A DNA stretch of 6,627 nt, taken from Chloroflexia bacterium (lineage in GTDB: Bacteria > Chloroflexota > Chloroflexia > Thermomicrobiales > UBA6265). The stretch lies in NCBI GenBank assembly GCA_013698495.1, contig JACCUV010000009.1, positions 1 through 6,627 of the forward strand. The letters are read 5' to 3'. The translations under genes and the position numbers were made by a program. Below, piece by piece: positions 1-5,430 of this stretch; the first letter of the stretch is position 1, and each line of letters starts with the position of its first letter. The notes under the pieces are model-generated. The model was not told the DNA's origin, searched no databases, and was given only the letters and a program-made list of their open reading frames with translations.

Positions 1-206
1 AGGAACTTGCCGGAAGCGCCCACGAACGGTTTCCCCTGCTGATCCTCATGCCAGCCTGGACCCTCGCCGATCAGCATCACGCGCGCTTCATGGCTGCCTT
101 CGCCGGGCACGGCGTGGGTGCGCGATCGGCAAAGTTCGCATTGCGGGCAAACGATCACCTCGCTGGCGACTTGGGGAATCGAATCCTCGGTGCGGTCTGC
201 TGCCAA
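1..206 (-). CDS. Type-4 uracil-DNA glycosylase, N-terminal part (runs off left edge)
   Basis: Removes uracil from DNA to start base-excision repair in the cytoplasm; family 4 enzymes carry a 4Fe-4S cluster. Sixty-eight codons are visible. The protein shows C20-P-Q-C23, which lines up with the first cysteine pair that binds the cluster in this family, then RTHAVPGEG (residues 29-37), then motif A, GEGPGWHED (47-55), and GKPFVG (58-63), the uracil-pocket region. The remaining two cluster cysteines and motif B would lie beyond the left edge. An extra Cys26 sits just after the CxxC pair. The start is TTG at 206: there is no ATG or GTG after the in-frame TAA at 255-257, and an AGGAG sits 9 nt upstream. 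The first 15 or so residues are unconserved. Family assignment is firm from motif order; the protein is incomplete here only because the window ends. Confidence 0.93.
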   Translation of the reverse strand, partial: MAADRTEDSIPQVASEVIVCPQCELCRSRTHAVPGEGSHEARVMLIGEGPGWHEDQQGKPFVGASGKF

Positions 207-215
207 CGCTGTCGT

Positions 216-220
216 CTCCT
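216..220 (-). promoter_or_regulatory. Shine-Dalgarno site for the uracil-DNA glycosylase gene
   Basis: On the minus strand this reads AGGAG, 9 nt before a TTG codon at 204-206. It decides the start, because the frame has no ATG or GTG between the upstream stop (TAA, 255-257) and the conserved cysteine motif. Confidence 0.7.
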
Positions 221-268
221 GTCCAACGCTCGTGTCAGCGCAAAGTGTAGCGGCTTATCCCATTGGCC

Positions 269-320
269 GCCGTTGGACGCGCAGCGCCAACGGCCCTCCC
301 ATGGGGGAAGACCGTTGGCG
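269..320 (-). other. Three interlocking inverted-repeat arms in the deacetylase-glycosylase gap
   Basis: In transcript order (minus strand) arm A is CGCCAACGG (320-312), arm B is CCGTTGGCG (293-285, with 294-287 reading GCCGTTGG) and arm C is CCAACGGC (276-269). A pairs perfectly with B over 9 bp, and B pairs perfectly with C over 8 bp, so the two hairpins exclude each other. The region lies 34-85 nt past the stop codon of the deacetylase gene and ends 63 nt before the glycosylase start. Neither hairpin is followed by a run of T, so a classical intrinsic terminator is not supported. It may be a 3'-end structure of the deacetylase mRNA or a switchable leader of the glycosylase gene. Confidence 0.4.
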
Positions 321-353
321 AGTCTGAAGCGGAACGACTTCGGACGGAAGGGC

Positions 354-3248
354 CTAGTCGTTGATCGTGATCGGGTGGGCGAAGGCTTGCACTCCTCCCG
401 CTTCGCTTTCGAAGGCGACCAGCGCCGTGCCCTCGGTCAGACCCGAAATTTCACCGAAGTTCGCCTGGCTCGACGTGTTGGCGCTCACCTCCCGTGAATT
501 CTCGTAGACAACGGCTCCAGTCGCGTCGACCACGAACAAGGTCATCGCTCCGGCCCCGCCCGACTGGAAGTTGAACGTCAACGTCCCGTTCTCGAACACC
601 GCTTCCTCGGTAAAGGTGAGTCCCTCCCCCTCGGCGACCGGCGATCTTCCACCGAGCGGCACGCCGTCCATCGCCGATTGGGCGATCGATTGCGGCGAGT
701 GCGTGCTCTGGGCAACATCGAGCGGCATGATCGGCTCATCAACGGTCGGCGCTTCGACGCTGGACTCATCGGCAACCGGAGTCGCGACATCGGTAACCGG
801 CGTGGCCACGTCGCTTGCCGGTGTGCCTCGGGAATCCACGACATTCCCTTCAAGCACGATCTTGCCCCAGCGATACGGATCGCCCTGTACACCGCCCCAA
901 GTCGACCAACCGAGACGCGATTGTCCGGTCAGATCCTGTGTGTCCGAATCGTAGATGAAGATGTTCATCGCCGCGTTGTTCGGATCGATCTCGGCCGGCA
1001 ATGCTTCGAACGGGATGAACGTTTCCAGAACATATCCGGTGTATGGCTCGGTCACGGTGCTTGCCGCCTCGAATCCGGGCGCGGTCTCATCAACCGGACC
1101 CTGGAATGCATCAGCATCGCGGTAGGCGGCCGGAGCGCCGTCAGTCGTCGTCGGGAAGACGCCGACCTTGAAGGTTGCGGAGGTGTTCGGCGCGGTACCC
1201 AGCGGGTCGATCGCGATTTCAACCGAGTCGACGCGCCAGTGCCGTTTGGCGTCCTCCGGTGAGAGGATCGTGCCCAGTTGATCGTCCTGGACCTGAACCG
1301 CCACATAGAGACCATTCTCGGACCAGGCCACCAAGGCCGTGCCCGAGGCGTCCTCGGCGTTATCCGGATTCTGACCTTCCCAAACGCGGCTCAAGTCCAG
1401 TGGCTCTCCGGTGTACTCGCCTTCGGCGATGACCCCGTCGACTTCCACGGAGTCCGTGGCCTGAGGTACGACGGTTGCCGGCACGAGGTTGAGACCGGCC
1501 CGCTGCTCGGAAACACCTCCGGCCGATTCGGTAATGATCGTGAAGGCGTACGTGCCATCCTCACCGCCTTCGTTCGAGGTGGCGAGGGAGGTGTCGGTGT
1601 TCGTTACACTGAACGACACCAATGTCGACTCACCACCGGCGAGGCCCTCGAAGGATCGCGTCGCCGGGTCGGCTTCGAACCCGGCGGGAAGCTCAACGGT
1701 CACTGTTCCGGCCTGCTCGTCGGCCGTATTGTTGGTCAAAACCACGCTGTTAATGCTGGTATGGCCAACGGCCATCGAGGTCACGGGCAGGATCAGGCTG
1801 TTGAGATGAGGAACGTTCGAGTCTGCGGTCCACTCCTGGAACAGCGCGATCTCGGGCAATGGTTCGAGCACGCCGGAGACGGCCGGTGCAACACGCACGA
1901 CTTCGCTCGTGACGCCGATGCCGCCGTCGGCGCCAAACGAGGCTCCAACCTTGAACCGGGTATCGGCTGCCGCATCCGCGGCAGGTATGATCGTGAATTC
2001 CTGGGTGAGCATCCCGTCGTCGCCGACCGTGAAGGCCGGTTCGGCTTCTGGATCCGCTTGTTGGGTCGCCAGGTCAGGCGCCTCGACGACTTCCCAGCCG
2101 GAAGGAGCGACGAGATCGAAGGCGCTGGCGGAAACGTCAACGTCTTCCGGAACCCAGGCATGCGCGGTAATCGTGAACTCTTCGCCCGGTTGGACATCGA
2201 ACGAGTCGCTGGTGAGGTAGAACTGTGAACCCAGCGGCAACGACGTCGATCGCTCAATCACCGAGTTTTCGAGCATCGCCGTCGTACTCTCCGTGTCGGT
2301 CGAAATCGCGACTCGGCTGTCAATCAGGGTGAAGTAGTTGCAGCCAAGCTCAGCTGGATCATCGGGCATGTCCGGGAACACGGCCCAGCCCTGGGAGGCG
2401 TACAGTTGTTGCCCTTCGCGGGCCAGTTGCGCCCATGTCTCGCCACCATTGGCCTCGGAAACCGTCCCCTGCCAGACACCGAAGATCGTGTCGGTCGGCT
2501 CGTTGGGCACATAGGTGGAGGCGCAATCCGGACCGGTTTCGGCCGTGCCGGAGGCGCCATTCTGATAGAGGTTGCTCGCGCTCCAGGCATCGTAGCCTTC
2601 GTCGGCGATCTGGTGGGCGAATGCGTCAGGATCGGCCGCGTCGTAGTAGGCGTCGACGGCAAGCCGCGCGGCCACCTGGTGGTGCCCATGATTGCCAGGC
2701 GTCGCGGCGGGATTCATCGTGATGATCACTTCAGGCCGCGTCGCCCGGATCACGCGGACGACACGATCGAGCGTGTCTTCGTAGTCCCACACCTGTTCGG
2801 TCAGCGGGGCGCTGACCGTATAGTAAAAATCGACCTTGTCGAGGTTGTAGATGTGCTCAATCCCGGCGACGCTCACGGCGCGCCGTTCTTCGTCCTCCCG
2901 GAGCAAACCGAGGGCGGGACCTTCCTCGGTCCCGACGGCGTTGCCGCCACCCTCGCCACGGGTGATCGTGATCACGCCAACCTCAATGTCGGAGTACTCA
3001 TGCCATTGGCCATAGGCGGCCAGGCCGAACGCTTCGTCGTCGGGATGGGCGCCAATGAAGAGCACATCGAGCTCGGCTTCGCCATTCGGGTCGACGTCGA
3101 CCAGTGGAGACGCATCGGGCGTCGCTTCAGCGAGCGGCGTCGCTTCCGGTGTCGCCTGCCAGGCTCCGGCCGTACCTGCCAGTGATCCGAAAACGAGCCC
3201 GAAGGCGAACAGGTATGTCAGTGCGGTCCGTGTACGTCGCTTGTTCAT
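354..3248 (-). CDS. Secreted multidomain PIG-L family (LmbE-like) N-deacetylase with CBM9-like domain
   Basis: Predicted zinc-dependent de-N-acetylase acting outside the membrane; substrate unknown, probably a GlcNAc-containing glycan. Residues 1-29 form a signal peptide (RR-rich start, hydrophobic core, AGA before Trp30). An Ala-Thr-Pro-rich linker follows (31-48). The PIG-L domain spans about 58-310: AHPDDE at 67-72 and H187-G-H-H190, giving H68, D71 and H190 as the expected zinc ligands, D70 as general base and H187 as the second catalytic histidine. The only two cysteines, C242 and C303, could form a disulfide. Two Ig/NEW3-like beta domains follow (about 343-455 and 484-590), then a CBM9-like domain (about 598-803, from VDGVIAEGEY to RWGKIVLEG), a Thr-Pro linker (808-828) and an unassigned beta-rich C-terminus (about 870-964). 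An in-frame TAG sits directly before the ATG, so the start cannot move upstream. The upstream GGGGG is a weak ribosome site. At 964 residues it is far longer than single-domain PIG-L enzymes (about 230-300). Confidence 0.9.
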   Translation of the reverse strand: MNKRRTRTALTYLFAFGLVFGSLAGTAGAWQATPEATPLAEATPDASPLVDVDPNGEAELDVLFIGAHPDDEAFGLAAYGQWHEYSDIEVGVITITRGEGGGNAVGTEEGPALGLLREDEERRAVSVAGIEHIYNLDKVDFYYTVSAPLTEQVWDYEDTLDRVVRVIRATRPEVIITMNPAATPGNHGHHQVAARLAVDAYYDAADPDAFAHQIADEGYDAWSASNLYQNGASGTAETGPDCASTYVPNEPTDTIFGVWQGTVSEANGGETWAQLAREGQQLYASQGWAVFPDMPDDPAELGCNYFTLIDSRVAISTDTESTTAMLENSVIERSTSLPLGSQFYLTSDSFDVQPGEEFTITAHAWVPEDVDVSASAFDLVAPSGWEVVEAPDLATQQADPEAEPAFTVGDDGMLTQEFTIIPAADAAADTRFKVGASFGADGGIGVTSEVVRVAPAVSGVLEPLPEIALFQEWTADSNVPHLNSLILPVTSMAVGHTSINSVVLTNNTADEQAGTVTVELPAGFEADPATRSFEGLAGGESTLVSFSVTNTDTSLATSNEGGEDGTYAFTIITESAGGVSEQRAGLNLVPATVVPQATDSVEVDGVIAEGEYTGEPLDLSRVWEGQNPDNAEDASGTALVAWSENGLYVAVQVQDDQLGTILSPEDAKRHWRVDSVEIAIDPLGTAPNTSATFKVGVFPTTTDGAPAAYRDADAFQGPVDETAPGFEAASTVTEPYTGYVLETFIPFEALPAEIDPNNAAMNIFIYDSDTQDLTGQSRLGWSTWGGVQGDPYRWGKIVLEGNVVDSRGTPASDVATPVTDVATPVADESSVEAPTVDEPIMPLDVAQSTHSPQSIAQSAMDGVPLGGRSPVAEGEGLTFTEEAVFENGTLTFNFQSGGAGAMTLFVVDATGAVVYENSREVSANTSSQANFGEISGLTEGTALVAFESEAGGVQAFAHPITIND
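765..827 (-). repeat. Threefold seven-residue Thr-Pro repeat in the deacetylase linker
   Basis: Codes for GTPASDV, ATPVTDV and ATPVADE in tandem (residues 808-828), a 21-bp unit with imperfect DNA identity. It joins the CBM9-like domain to the last domain and continues as an acidic, Ser/Pro-rich stretch to about residue 870. It probably forms a flexible extended linker. Confidence 0.65.
3105..3158 (-). repeat. Ala-Thr-Pro-rich linker after the signal peptide
   Basis: Residues 31-48 of the deacetylase contain repeated ATP-type triplets (ATPEATP, EATPDASP) between the signal peptide cleavage site and the catalytic domain. Such strings are common in exported proteins of some Chloroflexota (from memory), and they serve as disordered spacers. 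Confidence 0.6.
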
Positions 3249-3372
3249 CTATGGCCCCCAACTATTGAATCGGTCAGACACTTGGACAGTAGGTCTCTAC
3301 AGAATCACAATCGCTGGAAATGGGCAATCCCCCAAATGGCAGGTTGGCCCGACAATTGCGCGGGCGCCATGG

Positions 3373-3393
3373 CGATTGGAAAGTCCGCAATCG
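3373..3393. other. Bulged stem-loop next to the operator-like site
   Basis: Arms CGATT (3373-3377) and AATCG (3389-3393) enclose GGA (3378-3380) pairing with TCC (3384-3386). The loop has 3 nt and there is a 2-nt bulge at 3387-3388. It overlaps a perfect 10-bp palindrome, CGCCATGGCG (3365-3374), and the operator-like site. On the minus strand it would lie in the deacetylase promoter or leader about 125-145 nt before the start codon. Short stems like this can occur by chance. Confidence 0.3.
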
Positions 3394-3399
3394 TTTTCA
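3386..3399. promoter_or_regulatory. Candidate LacI/CcpA-family operator
   Basis: CGCAATCGTTTTCA is centred on CG and matches 9 of the 10 fixed positions of the general LacI-family pattern TGNAANCGNTTNCA (remembered consensus); only the first base differs. The symmetric positions are exactly the ones usually conserved (G, AA, CG, TT, C). It lies 138-151 bp upstream of the deacetylase start. LacI-type regulators commonly control sugar-uptake and glycan-degradation genes, which fits the neighbours. No regulator gene is in the window. Confidence 0.35.
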
Positions 3400-3469
3400 T
3401 TCCGACGCAAGAGAAATCCTGATTGTTGGCCAAGCCGAAGATTTCTCGTTCCTCGGTACGGTGACCGGG

Positions 3470-3498
3470 GTTGATTGTCGGGTCCGACCGACCTCAAC
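3470..3498. other. Two-tier stem-loop in the intergenic region
   Basis: Outer stem GTTGA (3470-3474) pairs with TCAAC (3494-3498). The inner stem GTCG (3477-3480) pairs with CGAC (3485-3488) around a GGTC loop, with an asymmetric internal loop (2 and 5 nt). Nine base pairs in total. Function unknown. Confidence 0.3.
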
Positions 3499-3540
3499 GC
3501 GCCGTCGAAGGCGGAGCCTGGATTCACCGACTACATGCGT

Positions 3541-3577
3541 CCCCTGTCGCAAACCGGCTTCGCCGGTATCCAGCGGG
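3541..3577. other. Strong stem-loop downstream of the permease gene
   Basis: Core arms ACCGGC (3553-3558) and GCCGGT (3562-3567) pair perfectly around a 3-nt loop. On the minus strand the tip reads GCGAAGC, known as an unusually stable mini-hairpin in DNA. A second tier, CCCCTG (3541-3546), pairs with CAG-C-GGG (3571-3577) across one bulged base. It lies about 100-135 nt past the MalG-like stop codon. There is no T-run after it on either strand, so it is at best an atypical terminator, an RNA 3'-end protector or part of a leader structure. Confidence 0.4.
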
Positions 3578-3674
3578 GCCGACTCTTCCTTCGTCAGAGT
3601 GACGGTTGGTGATGTGTCAATCAGGGTTGGACGCAATACTCGGAATGACAATTCTGCCATTGACGCAGTGACGC

Positions 3675-4490
3675 TCACCCTTTCAGGGCGCCCTCGGTGA
3701 GGCCGCGAATGAGTTGTTTCTGGAACATCATGAAAATCAGTATCAGCGGCACGAAGATGATCGTCGCTCCGGCCGCGATCAACGGCATGTTCGATGTCCA
3801 CCGCTGCTGGAAGTAGAGCAAACCGACTGGCAGCGTGTGATAGTCAGGATCGATGTTCACCACCAGCGGCAACAGGAATTCATTCCAGGTCCAGATGAAG
3901 AACAACAACCCGAGCGTCCCGATCAAAGGACGTGACAGCGGGAACATCACCTGCCACAGGATTTGCCACGACGATGCGCCGTCGAGCACTGACGCTTCGA
4001 CGATGTCCTTTGGGACCGAGGCAAACGTCTGACGCATGAGCAACGTGCCGAACGACATGCTCAGGGCGATTTGGGGCAGGATCAGCGCCCACAGGCTGTC
4101 CAGCATGTTGAGTTCGCGCAGCAAGTAGAACAGCGGCACCACCATCGCCTGCAACGGCACGACCATCCCCAGCAACAGGTATCCGAAAATCGCGTTCGAG
4201 CCCCGGAATCGGAACCGGGCAAAGGCATAGCCCGTCATCGACGAGAACACGACGGAGGGGATCACGACCGCGATCGCAACGACCGTGCTGTTCAGGAAGA
4301 AGCGGCTGAATCGGCCCTGCTCCCACGCTTCGGCGTAGTTTCCCCAGGCGGGGGTTGCAGGCAGGGCAAGCACATCCTGGACGATCTCCGGCATGGTTTT
4401 TAACGACGCCAGGGTCGTGATCGCGAACGGGACGATCGCGATCAGGCATCCCAGCACCAGCACGGCATACGCCAACCCACGCTTAATCAT
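3675..4490 (-). CDS. Carbohydrate ABC transporter permease, MalG-like (CUT1 family)
   Basis: Inner-membrane permease subunit that pairs with the MalF-like protein to import a sugar or related solute. Numbering from the ATG, the 271-residue protein has about six membrane segments (near 6-27, 68-90, 100-122, 131-154, 189-211 and 237-257). It carries the EAA loop that docks the ATPase at about 165-184 (E165-A-S-V-L-D-G171, ending at P184). The C-terminus IRGLTEGALKG is the usual MalG-type ending. I prefer ATG at 4490 over GTG at 4499: GGTGATC, three bases before the ATG, matches the 3' half of the extended anti-16S complement, and the resulting overlap with the preceding gene is only 8 bp (ATGATTAA). 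With GTG the protein is 274 residues. It is the last gene of the operon. The substrate cannot be told from the sequence. Confidence 0.93.
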   Translation of the reverse strand: MIKRGLAYAVLVLGCLIAIVPFAITTLASLKTMPEIVQDVLALPATPAWGNYAEAWEQGRFSRFFLNSTVVAIAVVIPSVVFSSMTGYAFARFRFRGSNAIFGYLLLGMVVPLQAMVVPLFYLLRELNMLDSLWALILPQIALSMSFGTLLMRQTFASVPKDIVEASVLDGASSWQILWQVMFPLSRPLIGTLGLLFFIWTWNEFLLPLVVNIDPDYHTLPVGLLYFQQRWTSNMPLIAAGATIIFVPLILIFMMFQKQLIRGLTEGALKG

Positions 4491-5430
4491 CGCGATCACC
4501 GAACAACTTCAACACCGCCAGCGACAGCACCAGCGTGACCACGGCGAGGAAGAGCGCGATCGCGATCGCGTACCCGGCTCTGTTCCCATCGAGGCTGTTC
4601 ATCATGAACAGGGCGAGCACGGTCGTGCTGTCGCCGGGGCCGCCATCGGTCGTCGCCTTGACCACGTCGAAGGCGCGCAAGGCGTTGATCAGGTTCACCG
4701 TCAGCACCACCGCAATTTCGCGGCGCAGGCCAGGCAAGGTCACGGCGGTGAACTCCTGCCAACCGTTCGCGCCGTCAAGCCGGGCCGCGTCGTAGAGGTC
4801 AACCGGTATCTTCTGGATGCCGGCCACAAGCACGACGTAGCAGAACCCGTAGGCCGCCCACGCGCCAATGAACCCGATTGTCGGCAGTGCCCAGGTGAAA
4901 TCGGCCAACCACGTCGGAGGGTCGAAACCGATGTCCTCCAGCACGCTGTTGACCGGGCCGAAGATCGGGTTCAGCATCCAGCGCCAGACCACGCCGATCA
5001 GCACGCCCGGCATGATGTAGGGCAGGAACAACCCAGCCTGGAAGAGCGCGGCGCCGCGCAGTTTCATCTGGTGCACGAGCGCGGCGGGAGCCAAGCCGAG
5101 GATGGTCGGCAGGATCACAAAGTAGGGAATCAGGATCAGGTTGTGCCAGAGCGCGGTCCAGAATCGCGGTTCCTCAAAGGCCTGGATGTAGTTGTCGATG
5201 CCGACGAAGGTGGCGGTGTCCCACGAGATGCCATTCCAGGCGGTGAGACTGATCGCGAGGGCGGCGACGATCGGAATGACGACAAACAGCGTGAAAACGA
5301 CGACCCCAGGCAACAGGTAGAGGTACGGTTCCCAACGGGGACCCGCGCGCCGGCGCGATGAAGCGGTGAAGCCCGCCGCAATGGCGGGCTCCCCGGCGAG
5401 TACGCCCGGTTCAGGCGAATGAGGCCGCAT
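4483..5430 (-). CDS. Carbohydrate ABC transporter permease, MalF-like (CUT1 family)
   Basis: Inner-membrane partner of the MalG-like permease. The 315 residues begin with a hydrophilic, Arg-rich tail of about 35 residues (SSRRRAGPR at 24-32), followed by six or so membrane segments (near 36-62, 95-120, 131-152, 182-204, 238-256 and 285-310). The EAA loop is at about 213-235 (Y213-D-A-A-R-L-D-G220, ending LPGL). TDGGPGDST (261-269) is the conserved segment before the last helix in CUT1 permeases. It lacks the large periplasmic insertion of enterobacterial MalF, as most CUT1 members do. The ATG at 5430 is preceded by AGGA with 5-nt spacing. It overlaps the binding-protein gene by 20 bp and the next permease gene by 8 bp, implying coupled translation. 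Confidence 0.94.
   Translation of the reverse strand: MRPHSPEPGVLAGEPAIAAGFTASSRRRAGPRWEPYLYLLPGVVVFTLFVVIPIVAALAISLTAWNGISWDTATFVGIDNYIQAFEEPRFWTALWHNLILIPYFVILPTILGLAPAALVHQMKLRGAALFQAGLFLPYIMPGVLIGVVWRWMLNPIFGPVNSVLEDIGFDPPTWLADFTWALPTIGFIGAWAAYGFCYVVLVAGIQKIPVDLYDAARLDGANGWQEFTAVTLPGLRREIAVVLTVNLINALRAFDVVKATTDGGPGDSTTVLALFMMNSLDGNRAGYAIAIALFLAVVTLVLSLAVLKLFGDRDD

Larger units (their letters stand above)
3249..3674. other. Intergenic region between transporter operon and deacetylase gene
   Basis: A stretch of 426 bp with no ORF that looks like a gene. A 76-codon minus-strand frame (3297-3527) has a composition and position typical of chance. The stretch should contain the 3' end of the transporter mRNA and the promoter and leader of the deacetylase gene. 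I see an operator-like palindrome (3386-3399) and three stem-loops (3373-3393, 3470-3498, 3541-3577). No convincing -35/-10 pair was found: a minus-strand TTGACA at 3615-3620 lacks a good -10 at 16-18 nt. Confidence 0.6.

Noticed and set aside
48..497. Plus-strand open frame of 149 codons crossing the left gap
   Set aside because: It covers the start of the glycosylase and the end of the deacetylase in antisense; the minus-strand protein has clear conserved motifs there.
1278..2228. Plus-strand open frame of 316 codons
   Set aside because: It lies wholly antisense to the deacetylase domains, has no recognisable motif and has the Gly/Arg-rich composition expected of an antisense frame in GC-rich DNA.
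2406..3185. Plus-strand open frame of 259 codons
   Set aside because: It is antisense to the PIG-L catalytic domain, whose motifs are intact on the minus strand, and shows no family features.
3297..3527. Minus-strand 76-codon frame in the intergenic region
   Set aside because: No clear ribosome site, no recognisable domain, and it overlaps the stem-loops; best explained by chance.
3615..3620. Perfect TTGACA (-35 box) on the minus strand
   Set aside because: No acceptable -10 hexamer at 16-18 nt, and it would lie more than 360 bp from the deacetylase start.
4553..4569. Overlapping GCGATCGC palindromes resembling cyanobacterial HIP1
   Set aside because: They fall in codons for alternating Ala-Ile in a membrane helix (GCG ATC repeats), so codon usage explains them.
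4393..5361. Plus-strand open frame of 322 codons
   Set aside because: It is antisense to the two permeases; its His/Arg/Gln-rich, repetitive sequence is the mirror of hydrophobic membrane-segment codons.
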